Source: Microthrixaceae bacterium (lineage in GTDB: Bacteria > Actinomycetota > Acidimicrobiia > Acidimicrobiales > Microtrichaceae). From it: 64,000 nt of DNA. The translations under genes were made by a program, and so were the position numbers. Position 1 is the stretch's first letter. Each line of letters begins with the position of its first letter. Below, piece after piece: positions 35,353 to 46,700 of this stretch. Below the pieces are notes generated by a model. It was not told where the DNA came from, ran no database searches, and was given only the letters and a program-made list of their open reading frames with translations. The DNA is taken from positions 36,894 to 100,893 of the forward strand of contig JAOSKI010000004.1 of the NCBI GenBank assembly GCA_027493675.1, read 5' to 3'.

Positions 35353-36120
35353 ATGACGAGCGCCTTCGCCGACGCCACGTGGGCCGCACTCGAGCGTGGT
35401 GCGGATCGCGACCCGCCGTCGTTCGACCACGCCACGCTGGCGGACCTCCTGGTCCGGCGCAGAGGTTGCTGTCGGCGGCGTTGCCCGACGGGGTGCCGTT
35501 GCATGACGTCGTGCGCCTCACGATGCGCGGCGAGATCAAGCTCGCGACGGTGGTTGGGTTTCACCGCCGAGCAGATCCTGCGCCGGGGTGGGGTTCGTGT
35601 GGGCTCCGGTCGTCGGGGTCGCCTGGTGCGCTTCGTCGGCGCCGACGCGCTCGGTCCCGACGGTGCCCGCATCGAGTTCCGACTGCACGGCCGCATCCCC
35701 GTGGTGCGTGGTGCGGGCCCCGACATCGCCCGCAGCGCGCACGGTCGCCTGGCGGCCGAGACCGTCGCATGGCTGCCGAGCGCGCTCACCCCGCAGGCCG
35801 GAGCGGTCTGGCGGGCCCTCGACGACCACCGCGCCGTGGTCACCCTCACCGGCCCGGGTGAGCCCACCGACGTGGAGGTCACCGTCGATGCCGCCGGTGC
35901 GGTCACCTCACTCGCGCTCTCGCGCTGGAAGGACTCCGCGAAGCCACCCGCGTTCGCGCCCTTCGGCGGCACCGTCGATTCGGTGCTCACGACCCGGGAG
36001 GGGATCAGGGTTGCGGGATCGGGCACCGTCGGATGGGACTGGGGCACCCCGGCAGCCGCCGACGGATCGTTCTTCCGCTACGAGATCACCCGTGCAGAGC
36101 TCAGCGCGCCGGTGAGCTGA
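35353..36120 (+). CDS. DUF6544-family protein (formerly DUF6920)
   Basis: With two compensating frame breaks (near 35,455 and 35,555) the protein reads GPAQRLLSAALPDGVPLHDVVRLTMRGEIKL then GFTAEQILRRGGV, RIPVVRGAGPDIARSAHGRLAAETVAWLPSALTP, and ends GWDWGTPAAADGSFFRYEI. This order matches my recall of DUF6544 proteins, whose function is unknown. No signal peptide, and no clear operon with its neighbours. Confidence 0.7.
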   Translation: MTSAFADATWAALERGADRDPPSFDHATLADLLVRRRGCCRRRCPTGCRCMTSCASRCAARSSSRRWLGFTAEQILRRGGVRVGSGRRGRLVRFVGADALGPDGARIEFRLHGRIPVVRGAGPDIARSAHGRLAAETVAWLPSALTPQAGAVWRALDDHRAVVTLTGPGEPTDVEVTVDAAGAVTSLALSRWKDSAKPPAFAPFGGTVDSVLTTREGIRVAGSGTVGWDWGTPAAADGSFFRYEITRAELSAPVS

Positions 36121-36233
36121 CTGCGGCGCGGCGTGGCGGGTCCTTCGGTAACGTCACCGGGACCCTGCCGATCCGTAGCGTCCCGGCGCCATCCGCGGAC
36201 CTGCCGGCGGCCCGGCCGACCAAGGAGCAGATG

Positions 36234-37741
36234 ATGGAACCGACTCCCGGTGACCTGGCCGGCACATCCGAGGCCACCTCGTTGGCAGACCCGACGAGCC
36301 GTCGCAGGGCCGGGGACGGCTCCCGGTGGTCAACGCCTACAGCAGCGAACTCGCCAGGCTCGACGCAGTGGCGACCATCGACGCGCTCGATGCAGGTGAG
36401 CTGTCGGCTCGTGAGGTGGTGACCGCCGCGGTGCAAGCGCGCGCGACGTCGACCCGGATCTCGGAGCGGTCATGTTCGAGCGCTACGAGGCCGCGCTGTC
36501 GGGCGTGTCCGACAGGCGCAGCGGCCGCGGGTCCTTCGAGGCGCTGCCGACGTTCATCAAGGACATGGTCCCCGTAGCCGGTCTGCCGAGCACCTGGGGT
36601 GCCGCAGCACTCGCCGGTGCACCCCCGCAGAAGCGGACCCGGGGTGTGGCCCGCGACATCCAGGAGATGGGCATGGTGCTCCTCGGCACGTCGACGATGC
36701 CCGAATGGGGGTTCGTGCCCTCCACGGAGTTCCCGCAGCGGCCTCCTACGCGCAACCCGTGGAACGCCGCAGCGCACCATCGGCGGCTCCTCCGGTGGCG
36801 CCGCCGCGCTGGTCGCGTCAGGGGTTGTGCCGGTGGCGCACGCGGTCGACGGCGGCGGGTCCACCCGGATCCCCGCGGCGTGCGGGGGCCTGGTCGGCCT
36901 CAAGCCCAGCCTCGGGCGCCTGAGACGCCACGCCGACGAGAGGAACCTGCCGTTGTCGATCTCGGTCGACGGCGTGGTGTCGCGCACCTTGCGCGACACC
37001 GCCCGGTTCTACGCCGAGATGGAGCGGGTGTTCCGGCCACGGTCGATGGTCCCCCATGGGAGAGGTGACCGGGCCACCTTCGAGGAGGTTGCGCATCGGT
37101 GTGCTGGGGGAGATCCCCGGGGTCGCGGGCATCGACGCACCGACCCGGTCGACCCTGGATTGGACTGCGGAGCTCCTGGCCGACCTCGGCCACCACGTCG
37201 AACCGACGACGGTGCCCGTCGAGCCCGAGCAGTTCCGTGAGGACTTCATCTTCTACTACCGGTTCCTCGTGTTCATGGCCACCAACACCGCACGGATCGT
37301 GCACGGTCCCCACTACGACAAGCTCCGAGGCTCACGACGTTCTCCCAGGGCATGGCGGCGTCGTTTCGCGCCGAGCCCACCCGGATCGTGGCCGTGTCAC
37401 GCAGGCTCCGCCGGGTCCGCTCCCTGATCGCCGAGTTCAACCGGGACCTCGACGTGCTGTTGAGCCCCACGGTCGCCACGGTCGCTCCGCCGCTCGGTCA
37501 CCTCGGCGCTGATGTCGCGTACGAGCCGTTGTTGGAGCGCATAGCGGCCTGGATGCCTTACACGCCGTTGGCGAACGCGGGTGGCACGCCGTCGATCACG
37601 GTTCCGATGGGCTTCGACGACGAGACCCACCTGCCGGTCGGCGCGATGCTCTCGGGGAACTTCGGTGCCGACGCGTTGCTGGTGCAGCTCGCACTCGAGC
37701 TCGAAGAGGCCCGTCCCTGGGATCTCGCGGTGCTCTGTTGA
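36234..37741 (+). CDS. Amidase (amidase signature family)
   Basis: The Ser-cisSer-Lys triad is visible: Lys in [11 protein letters not shown], cis-Ser in [15 protein letters not shown] and nucleophile Ser in [22 protein letters not shown]. The C-terminus has the family element [32 protein letters not shown]. Hydrolyses an amide; substrate unknown. ATG 36,234 ([10 protein letters not shown]) seems the start, then breaks near 36,325, 36,455, 36,770, 37,050 and 37,335. About 500 aa, normal for the family. Confidence 0.86.
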
Positions 37742-38035
37742 GCGGCGTGGCCGCATGGCCGCGGTGACCTGCGGGCTCTCGTATTTGGGTCCGCCCCGCG
37801 GGCGTGTCCCGCGAACCCCAGGGGCCGCCCCGCCGCTTCCGACACATCCTCCACCCCGAAGCTCGAACTACACGGCTGTCGTACCAGTTGGCTACCAAGA
37901 GCGTGCGCCAATAGGTCACGTCTCACCTGGCTCGATCGTGGCGGCTACGCCGCCATACCCCCCTGTCACATTGGAGCGTCCGCCTACCGGCGGAAGCTCT
38001 AAGTGATGTCGGAATAGTAGTCACCCGAGGCCGCT
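37742..38035 (+). other. Gene-free spacer before the defence island
   Basis: No credible ORF. Around 37,857-37,912 the minus strand reads GGTAGCCAACTGGTA (D-arm-like) and GTAGTTCGAGC (T-loop-like), a tRNA-resembling stretch without an obvious anticodon arm or paired acceptor. A hairpin with gtccgccccgcgggc sequence lies near 37,790. It may be a relic tRNA or attachment site at the left edge of the Fic/RM/TA island. Confidence 0.35.
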
Positions 38036-38066
38036 CTCCTACTAATCTGACATCAACTAGTAGGAG
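38036..38066 (+). promoter_or_regulatory. Inverted repeat upstream of fic
   Basis: ctcctacta and tagtaggag are exact 9-bp reverse complements separated by 13 nt, ending 6 nt before the fic ATG. This looks like an operator, perhaps bound by the C-terminal winged helix of the Fic protein itself. Confidence 0.6.
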
Positions 38067-38072
38067 ATTGAC

Positions 38073-39412
38073 ATGAAGCTGCCTGCGACTCCGCCGGACC
38101 TGAGCGAGCTCCTCGTCGAGGCCACGCGAGAGGACCCCACCTTCCTGATCGGTGCCCGCCCCGTCGACGACAAGGGCAGATACCTGCACTGGGATGAGAT
38201 GCGGCATCGGAAGCCACCCGAAGGGCTCTCGCATCAGCGGTGGTGGCTGTCGACTGCCTTCGCACGCCACAGCATGGCGCAGAGCTTCCGCTGATGGGGA
38301 CCGACGGCCGGCCGTTCCGGTTCAGCAACGTCGATGCAGTTCAGAAGCTTGTTCACCTGATCGACCAGCAGGCCGGCGGGCAGATTCTCGCGGACGAGGT
38401 CGTGACGAACCTTCGCTCCAGCAATCGCTATCTGGTCAGTTCTCTCATCGAGGAGGCGATCACCTCCAGCCAACTCGAGGGCGCCAGCATCACGAGGCGC
38501 GTCGCGAAGGAGTTGCTGCAAACGGGACGGGCGCCACGCGGACGAAGTGAGCAGATGATCGTCAACAACTTCGCAGCGATGCAGGTCGCCCAGGAGATCG
38601 CTGATCGACCACTGGACGTTGAGACCGTGCTGAGCCTTCACGAGACGGTGACAGCCGACGCTCTGGACGATCCTGCGGACGCAGGGCGCATCCAAGGCCC
38701 CGGCGAGGAACGCATCGCGCTGTTCTGGCCGCAGGACAACACCCTGCTGCACCGCCCCCCGCCGGCTGATCAGCTGCCGGACCGTCTACAAGGGATGTGT
38801 GCGTTCGCCAACGGCCAGGAGATCGACGGCTTCATCCACCCGGTTGTGCGGGCGATCATCGTTCACTTCTGGCTCGCGTACGACCACCCTTTCGTGGATG
38901 GAAACGGCCGTACGGCCAGGGCGCTCTTCTACCGTTCGATGTTGCACGAGGGCTACTGGCTGACCCAGTACCTCTCCATCTCCAGCATCCTCAAGAAGGC
39001 ACCCGCCAGGTACGCGAAGTCGTACCTCTACTCCGAGACCGACGACAACGACATCACCTACTTCGTGATCTACCAGCTCGAGGTGATCAAGCGGGCCATC
39101 GACAGCCTGCACGACTACCTGCGACGCAAGATCGAGGAGACCCGCGACATCGAGGTCCTGATCAGCGGCTCGTCGCACCTCAACCATCGCCAGATCACCG
39201 TCGTCGGCGAAGCTCTGCGCGACCCGGGCGAGCCTTTCACGATCACCGCACAGCAGCGACGTCACGGGGTCACCTACCAGTCCGCCCGAACCGATCTCCT
39301 CGGTCTCGAGAGCCTTGGGCTGTTCAGCAAGCAGCGAGTCGGGAAGAAGTTCGTCTTCCGGGCGACGCCGGACCTACTTGATCGACTGCGTGCGATGGGC
39401 AGTGGTTCCTGA
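38073..39412 (+). CDS. Fic-family AMP-transferase, class II with inhibitory motif and C-terminal winged helix
   Basis: The Fic active-site loop HPFVDGNGRTAR near residue 270 matches HPFx[DE]GNGRxxR, so AMPylation or related NMP transfer is expected. An inhibitory helix motif [ST]xxxE[GN] is present in TSSQLEGASI near residue 130, as in self-inhibited class II Fic proteins. The N-terminal Fic_N-type part starts MKLPATPPDLSELL; one frameshift near 38,280 splits it from the rest. The C-terminus (ITAQQRRHGVTYQSARTDLLGLESLG) is a winged-helix-like segment that may bind the operator upstream. It lies 120 nt before hsdM. Confidence 0.9.
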
Positions 39413-39531
39413 CGCTGGTGCAGGTGGCGTGCCGTCACACTGGTGGTGTGGAGGGTGGGCATGTGTCCGGGGCATCCACCGGTGCTGCCGTAGAGTCGCT
39501 TGCACAGGATCGCCGGCGAGGAAGCAGGGGC

Positions 39532-41095
39532 ATGACCAAGGAAGCGCAACGCCGCCGAGTTGCACAAGACGATCTGGCAGATCGCGAACGACCTGCGGGG
39601 CAGCGTTGACGGCTGGGACTTCAAGCAGTACGTGCTCGGGATGCTGTTCTACCGGTTCATCTCGGAGAACCTCGCCGCCTACATCGACGAACACGAGCGC
39701 AAGGCCGGTTCGCCCGAGTTCGACTACGCCCGTCTCAGCGACGACGAGGCCGAGTTCGGCCGGGCCGAGACGGTCGCCGAGAAGGGCTTCTTCATCCTGC
39801 CCAGCGAGCTGTTCGCAAACGTGCGGCGCCGTGCCCACGACGACGAGAACCTGAACGAGACCCTCGAGCGGGTCTTCCACAACATCGAAGGCTCCGCTGT
39901 GGGCACCGACAGCGAGCACGACATGAAGGGCCTCTTCGACGACCTGGATGTCAACAGCTCCAAGCTCGGGCCGACGGTGGCCAAGCGCAACGAGAGGCTG
40001 GTGAAGCTCCTCGACGCGATCGGTGACCTGGCGCTGGGTGACTTCGCGGACAATACGATCGACGCGTTCGGCGACGCGTACGAGTACCTGATGACGATGT
40101 ACGCGTCCAGCGCCGGCAAGTCAGGAGGCGAGTTCTTCACACCCCAGGAGGTCTCCGAGCTGCTCGCCCGGATCACGGTGGTGGGCAAGACCGAGGTGAA
40201 CAAGGTCTACGACCCGGCGTGCGGCTCCGGGTCGCTGCTTCTGAAGTTCGCCAAGGTCCTCGGCGCGGACAACGTGCGGCAGGGCTTCTTCGGCCAGGAG
40301 ATCAACCTCACGACCTACAACCTGTGCCGGATCAACATGTTCCTGCACGACGTCAACTTCGAGCGCTTCGACATCGCACACGGCGACACGTTGATCGACC
40401 CGGCCCACTGGGACGACGAGCCGTTCGAGGCGATCGTGTCGAACCCGCCGTACTCCACCCGCTGGGAGGGTGACGCCAACCCACTGCTGATCAACGACCC
40501 CCGATACGCTCCGGCCGGGGTGCTGGCCCCGAAAGCCAAGGCCGACCTGGCCTTCACGATGCACATGCTGAGCTGGCTGGCGGTGAACGGCACAGCGGCG
40601 ATCGTCGAGTTCCCCGGTGTGCTGTACCGCAGCGGAGCGGAGAAGAAGATCCGCAGGTACCTGATCGACAACAACTACGTCGACACGGTGATCCAGCTGC
40701 CGGCGGACCTGTTCTTCGGCACGACGATCGCCACGTGTGTGATCGTCCTCAAGAAGTCCAAGGCCGACAACTCGACGTTGTTCATCGACGCGTCGGCGCA
40801 GTTCGTCCGGGCGGGCAACAAGAACAAGCTCACCGCGGAGAACCAGCAGGCCGTCCTCGACGCGTTCGTCGGACGGGCCGATGTAGACCACTTCGCCCGT
40901 CTGGTCGACAACTCCGAGATCGCAGACAACGACTACAACCTGTCGGTGTCGTCCTACGTCGAGGAGGAAGACACCCGCGAACCGGTCGACATCGTCGAGC
41001 TCAACGCCGAGATCGCCCGCATCGTCGCCAGACAACAGGAGCTGCGAGCGGCGATCGACGAGATCGTGGCGGACCTGGAGGGTGTCGAGCAGTGA
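39532..41095 (+). CDS. hsdM: Type I restriction-modification system DNA methyltransferase subunit
   Basis: The N-terminal helical domain AELHKTIWQIANDLRGSVDGWDFKQYVLGMLFYRFISENL is the standard HsdM start. SAM-binding motif I is DPACGSGSLLLKFAK and catalytic motif IV is NPPY, as in N6-adenine methylases. Methylates the recognition site and, with HsdS, forms the modification enzyme. About 520 aa; a frame break in the first ~15 codons hides the ATG at 39,532. Confidence 0.95.
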
Positions 41096-41130
41096 ACATG
41101 CTGTCCGCCCGGAGTCGGAGGCGAAGGCGA

Positions 41131-41156
41131 TGTACATCTATGTACAGCGATGTACA
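41131..41156 (+). promoter_or_regulatory. Three TGTACA palindromes at 10-bp spacing before the phd-like gene
   Basis: tgtaca occurs at 41,131, 41,141 and 41,151, so successive sites lie on the same DNA face about one turn apart. They fill the gap between hsdM and the antitoxin start at 41,165. This fits cooperative binding by a Phd/YefM-type antitoxin repressor. Confidence 0.6.
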
Positions 41157-41164
41157 ATCTGTCC

Positions 41165-41455
41165 ATGATGTCGATGAGCGTCAGCACCGCACGATCAGAG
41201 CTGCACAAGCTGCTCGACGCAGTCGAGCGCGGCGAGGAGGTGACGCTGACCCGGCACGGGTCTGCGGTCGCGGTGGTCGTGAGGCCCGATCTCCTTCGCG
41301 CCCGGCGCGCCGATGCCGTCTTTGCGACCGCGGCCCACGTCGCCGAGCTGGTCGCCGCCGGTCGCAGCCGACCACTTTCGGATGATCGCGGGATTTCTGC
41401 CGATCGGGCCGAGGAGCTCGTCGCTGAAGTCCGCGCCGGTCGTTCCGGTCGGTGA
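41165..41455 (+). CDS. Phd/YefM-family antitoxin
   Basis: MSVSTARSELHKLLDAVERGEEVTLTRHGSAVAVVV is the Phd/YefM N-terminal DNA-binding fold, followed by a flexible ~45-residue toxin-binding tail. 96 aa from ATG 41,165 (the track start adds five residues across the TGTACA sites). Lies between hsdM and hsdS and precedes a PIN toxin. Autorepression through TGTACA is inferred. Confidence 0.88.
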   Translation: MMSMSVSTARSELHKLLDAVERGEEVTLTRHGSAVAVVVRPDLLRARRADAVFATAAHVAELVAAGRSRPLSDDRGISADRAEELVAEVRAGRSGR

Positions 41456-41470
41456 GCTCACATCACTGCG

Positions 41471-41887
41471 ATGGATTCCTTCGACGCCGACGTGCTCATC
41501 TATGCGGCCGTGCCAGGCCATCCCGCTCGGCGAACCGGTTCGGGCGTTGTTCCGGCGAGCGGACGACGATCCAGGTGAGCCGTTCGCCGGCGTCGGATCA
41601 GTCCTGCTCGTGCCTGAGGTCCTGTCCAAGCCCCTGCGCGACGAAGCACAAGGCGAGTTGGAGGCCCTCACGGACCTGCTCGGACGGCTCCAGTTGTTGC
41701 CGGTGGACCCGGTGACCGCGGAGATCGCGTCTGCGCTGGCTTCGCGCTACCGACTGCCGCGGCCGATGCCGTTCACCTGGCCACTGCTGTCTCGGCCGGT
41801 GCCGACCGATTCATCACCGACAACTCGGCCGACTTCGTCGACTCCATCACCGAGATCGCCATCACCCACCCATCGGACCTCGCATGA
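41471..41887 (+). CDS. PIN-domain ribonuclease toxin nested in the hsd locus
   Basis: MDSFDADVLIYAA supplies the first PIN aspartate. After a break near 41,515 the frame reads GEPVRALFRRADDDPGEPFAGVGSVLLVPEVLSKPLRDEAQ. After another near 41,755, AADAVHLATAVSAGADRFITDNSADF gives the remaining acidic residues. About 139 aa. Its TGA overlaps the hsdS ATG (ATGA), so toxin and specificity subunit are probably translationally coupled. Confidence 0.82.
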
Positions 41888-43067
41888 GCCGCATCGACAA
41901 CCTGATCCGTGAGCTATGCCCCGAACGGTGTGGAGTACCGCGCGTTGGGTGAGATTCAGCGAACAGCGCGGAATGGCATGCGGAAGACCGACTTCGCTGA
42001 TGCAGGAGTGGGCTGCATCCTACTACGGCCAGATCAACACGTACTACGGGACTGGGTTGACGGAGACGATCTCCTGCATCCCGCCGGAGAACCTTCCTAA
42101 CTTGATGGGCGAAGGACCGGGATCATCGTGATCAACACGAGCGAGAACCTCGACGACGTCTGCAAGGCGGTGGCCTGGTAGGCGACGGTCAGATCGTGAC
42201 GGGCGGGCGAAGCCCCCGTTCAGTCTATCGCACGACCAAGATCGAAGTACCTCCTCCTACTTCCTCCAGACGGCGCAGTTCCATGCGGAGAAGAAGCGAC
42301 ATGCGACGGGGACGAAGGTCATCGACGTGTCAGCGAAGCGCCTCGCCAAGATCCGGATTCCGGTGCCGCCGATGGAGGTGCAGCGGGAGATCGTTCGTGT
42401 GCTGGACTTGTTCCAGTCGCTGGAAGCGGAGCTGGAAGCGGAGCTGGAAGCACGCCGCCGCCAGTACGCCCACTACCGCGACTCCCTCGTCCGGTTCGAT
42501 CGAGGCACGCCAATCATTGGTAGGTGGGCAAGGTCTGCCGACATGCGATGAACCCGGGCGCATGACGCCCTGCACCAAGTGGGCTCAGCGCAGCCGTATC
42601 CCTCACGGCGCCCTCATCCGTCGACTTCGTGAGTGAATGGCATTCGAGGGTGACGTTTCTGTTGACCACCCACGATGGCGCCACCTGCTTGGTCATCGGC
42701 CGCCAATTGCGCTTGTGCGGGAACGTAAGCGGGTTGCCGGACGGTTCATCAGCCACTGAGCACGCAGTGAGTTCCCGTCTACGCCGAAGATCGCATCGCA
42801 TCGACATGGAGACCTACCTGAACTCGATTGATCATCACCCTGGGTCTCAGGAGGACGAAGTCAGCGCAACTGGGCCAGCGTCGTTTGAACCGCATCCCGA
42901 TTCCACGCCCGCCTCTGCCTGAGCAGGAGCGGATCGTTTCGATCCTGGACAACTTCGACGCGCTGGTGAACGACCTGTCGGTCGGGCTTCCTGCCGAGCT
43001 GGCGGCTCGCCGCAAGCAGTACGAGCACTACCGGGATCGGCTGTTGAGCTTCGACGAAGCTGCGTGA
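41884..43067 (+). CDS. hsdS: Type I restriction-modification system specificity subunit (badly frame-broken)
   Basis: The protein starts [13 protein letters not shown] then [11 protein letters not shown], a typical HsdS opening. The first target-recognition domain includes ADAGVGCI...[10 protein letters not shown] and ends with the conserved helix [31 protein letters not shown] second conserved region ends the gene: [29 protein letters not shown]...[16 protein letters not shown]. So two recognition domains and two spacer helices are present, about 390 aa. The second domain (42,520-42,850) is hard to read in any frame and may be damaged or simply error-rich. Confidence 0.85.
42420..42450 (+). 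repeat. 12-bp tandem repeat encoding LEAE in the HsdS spacer helix
   Basis: ctggaagcggag occurs twice exactly and a third time in part (42,420, 42,432, 42,444), giving [11 protein letters not shown] in the coiled coil that spaces the two recognition domains. In EcoR124-type HsdS, copy number of a similar 4-aa repeat changes the gap in the recognised DNA sequence. Confidence 0.8.
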
Positions 43068-43115
43068 CCGCCCACCGCCGGCGTGTGTAGCCTTGTGTGT
43101 AAGGAGGTGCACATC

Positions 43116-43342
43116 ATGGCGACGAACCTGCGATCGACCCCGAACTCTTGGAGCGTGCCCTCGCGATCGGCGAAGAGAAGACCAAGAAGGCGACGGTGAC
43201 CGTTGCGCTGGAGGAGTACATCGCCCGCCGCGCCCAGGCACGAATCCTCGAATCTCGCGGCAAGTTCGACGACTGGGACCCAGACTACGACTACAAGGAA
43301 GAGCGGCGTAGTCGAGACCGCAAGCTGGGCTTGCTCGATTGA
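43116..43342 (+). CDS. vapB: VapB-type antitoxin (DUF2191-like)
   Basis: The start is ATG 43,116 with aaggagg 12 nt upstream, then MATNL and, after a break near 43,130, AIDPELLERALAIGEEKTKKATVTVALEEYIARRAQARI. This is a ribbon-helix-helix-like N-terminus with an acidic C-terminal tail (FDDWDPDYDYKEERR) for toxin binding. About 75 aa. Its TGA overlaps the TTG start of the PIN toxin. Located between hsdS and hsdR. Confidence 0.85.
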
Positions 43343-43746
43343 GCACCGTTCTCGTCGACACCAGCGCCTGGTCACGGTTCTACCGCAGCGACATCCCCGA
43401 GACCGACCCATACGTCTCAGCAGTGCAGCATGAGATCGCGGCACGCGGGGTCGTGACCACTGGCGTCGTCTACCTCGAGCTCCTGCGAGGGTTCACGCAA
43501 TCCGGCACCAAGGAAGAGATCCATCGGCAGTTCGACTCCGTGCCGTTCATCGAGCCGAGACGCGCCGACTACGCCGGGGCAGCAGAGCTCGGCACACGTT
43601 GCCGTCGGGCCGGTGTGCAGCTCGGCGCGGTCGACGCCCTCATCGCACAGGTCTGCATCGCCAACGACCTCACCCTGCTCACCGCGGATGGTGACTTCGT
43701 GCACGCCGCTCGGCATGTCCCGCTGAAGCTCTGGGCGCCGACATGA
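43339..43746 (+). CDS. vapC: VapC PIN-domain ribonuclease toxin
   Basis: An intact 135-aa PIN protein: MSTVLVDTSAWSRFYR (first Asp), VYLELLRGF (Glu), GAVDALIAQVCIANDLTLLTADGDFVHAAR (later acidic residues). It starts with TTG inside the antitoxin stop, and its own TGA overlaps the hsdR ATG (ATGA). Expected to be a Mg-dependent RNase held inactive by the adjacent VapB. Confidence 0.93.
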   Translation: MSTVLVDTSAWSRFYRSDIPETDPYVSAVQHEIAARGVVTTGVVYLELLRGFTQSGTKEEIHRQFDSVPFIEPRRADYAGAAELGTRCRRAGVQLGAVDALIAQVCIANDLTLLTADGDFVHAARHVPLKLWAPT

Positions 43747-46700
43747 GCCTCAGGACGACGACCGACGGCGCAGCGCCCCGCTACGAACCGATCGCGATCA
43801 GCGCCGAGAGCACCGTCGTCGCCGAGTTCGTCCCCGACCCCTCAGCAGATGCGGGCTACCAGTCCGAGGCCGATCTCGAACGGGCCTTCGTCGCCCTACT
43901 TCAGGAGCAGGCCTACGAGTACCTGCCGATTACCAGCGAAGCGGAGCTGATCGCCAACCTGCGGACCCAGCTCGAAGCACTCAACGGCATCGAGTTCTCC
44001 GACACCGAGTGGGAGCGGTTCTTCGGCGAGCGGATCGCCGGTGAAAAGGACGGCGTGATCGACAAGACGACCCGGATCCAGGAGGACCACGTCCAGCTCC
44101 TGCGCCGCGACGACGGAACGACGAAGAACGTCGCGCTGATCGACAAGACCAACGTCCACAACAACCGGCTCCAGGTCATCAACCAGTACGAGGTCACCGG
44201 CACCTACGCCAACCGCTACGACGTCACGGTCCTCGTGAACGGCCTGCCGATGGTGCACGTCGAGCTCAAGCGCCGCGGGGTCGACATCCGAGAGGCGTTC
44301 AACCAGATCGACCGGTACCAGCGCGACAGCTTCTGGGCCGGATCAGGGCTGTTCGAGTACGTGCAGCTCTTCGTGATCAGCAACGGCACGCTCACCAAGT
44401 ACTACAGCAACACGGTGCGCACCCGGCACCTCGATGAGCGCTCGGGTGCCAAGCGGGCCCGCAAGACCTCCAACAGCTTCGCGTTCACGAGCTGGTGGGC
44501 CGACGCCACCAACCGCCCGATCGAGGACCTCGCCGGGTTCGCCAAGACGTTCTTCGCCCGCCACACCCTGCTCAACGTCCTCACCCGCTACTGCGTGCTG
44601 ACCGCGGATCGCACGCTGCTCGTGATGCGCCCCTACCAGATCGTGGCCACCGAGCAGATCCTGCAACGGATCCAGGTGTCCACCAACTACAAGCAGTGGG
44701 GCACCGTGGCCGCCGGCGGCTACGTCTGGCACACCACCGGTTCGGGCAAGACTCTCACCAGCTTCAAGACCGCCCAACTCGCGACCAGGCTCGCGGGTGT
44801 CGACAAGGTGCTGTTCGTCGTGGACCGCAAGGACCTCGACTACCAGACGATGAAGGAGTACGACCGATTCCAGAAGGGTGCGGCCAACTCCAACACGTCG
44901 ACCAGGATCCTCAAAGCCCAGCTCGAGGACCCCGCGGCGCGGATCATCATCACCACGATCCAGAAGCTCGCCACCTTCATCAAGGCGAACAAGGGCCACG
45001 AGATCTTCCACGGCCACGTCGTGGTCATCTTCGACGAGTGCCACCGATCCCAGTTCGGCGACATGCACACGGCGATCACCAAGGCGTTCAAGCGCTACCA
45101 CCTCTTCGGCTTCACCGGCACCCCGATCTTCGCCGCCAACTCGGGTAGCGGTGGCAACCCGCAGCTACGCACCACCGAACAGGCCTTCGGCGACAAGCTG
45201 CACACCTACACGATCGTCGACGCGATCACCGACCGCAACGTCCTGCCGTTCCGCATCGACTACGTGAACACGATCAAGATGCCCGAGGCGATCGCGGACA
45301 AGCAGGTGAGCGCGATCGACAAGGAGAAGGCGCTGCTCGCGCCCGAACGAATCGCGCAGGTCGTCGCCTACATCCGCGAGCACTTCGACCAGAAGACCAA
45401 GCGGGCCTCGCACTACTCCCTGTCCGGCAGGCGCGTCCGCGGCTTCAACTCGCTGCTGGCTACCGCGTCGATCGACGCGGCCAAGCGCTACTACAACCAG
45501 TTCGCCCTCCAACAGGAGGGGCTGCCGACCGACCAACGGCTCAAGGTCGGCCTCATCTACAGCTTCGCCCCCAACGAGGCCATCGACGACGATCTGCTCC
45601 CCGAGGAGGACCCCGACCCCGACGGGCTCACCTTGGAGTCACGTGAGTTCCTCGAACACGCGATCCAGGACTACAACGACCTGTTCGCCACCAGCTTCGA
45701 CACCACAGCGGACAAGTTCGAGAACTACTACAAGGACCTGTCTCTGCGTCTGAGAAACCGTGAGATCGACCTGGTGATCGTGGTCAACATGTTCCTCACC
45801 GGCTTCGACGCCACCACGCTCAACACGTTGTGGGTCGACAAGAACCTGCGGTCCCACGGGCTCATCCAGGCCTACTCACGGACCAACCGGATCCTCAACT
45901 CCGTCAAGACCTTCGGCAACATCGTCAGCTTCCGTGACCTGGAACAGGAGACCAACGACGCCATCGCCCTGTTCGGCAACCCCGACGCCCGAGGCATCGT
46001 GCTGCTCAAGCCGTACGCGGAGTACCACGACGAGTACGCCGCACGGGTCGCCGAGCTGCGGGCCGAGTACCCGCTCGGTCGACTGATCGTCGGCGAGGAG
46101 GCCCAGAAGGCGTTCATCGCCCTGTTCGGATCGATCCTCCGGCTGCGCAACATCCTTGGCGTCCTTCGACGACTTCGCGGGCAACGAGATCCTCACACCT
46201 CGGGAGATGCAGGACTACCAGAGCATCTACCTCCACCTCTACCAGGAGTTCCGCGCCCAGAGCGACGCCGACAAGGAGCCGATCCACGAGGAGGTCGTGT
46301 TCGAGATCGAGCTGATCAAACAGGTCGAGATCAACGTCGACTACATCCTGATGCTCGTCGAGCAGCACCGCGAGGCCAAGGGCGACGGCGCCGACAAGGA
46401 GATCCGCGCAGACATCAACCGTGCGGTCGCCTCCAGCCCCTCGCTGCGCAACAAGCGCGACCTCATCGAGGAGTTCGTCGACTCGCTGTCGGCCACCGCC
46501 GAAGTCGACGCGGCCTGGGCGGCGTTCGTCGCGGCGAAGCGCACCGAGGAGCTCGGCCGGATCATCGCCGAGGAGGGCCTCGACCCGGCCGCCACCCGCG
46601 CCTTCGTCGACGCGGCCTTCCGCGACGGATCGATCCAGTCGAGCGGCACGGCGATCACCGAGGTCCTCCCGCGGGTCTCCCGCTTCGGGTCGGACGGCGG

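Noticed and set aside
37857-37912. Possible tRNA gene upstream of fic
   Set aside because: D-arm-like and T-loop-like pieces are present, but no proper anticodon arm or acceptor pairing can be drawn; kept only as a tRNA-like relic in the spacer entry.
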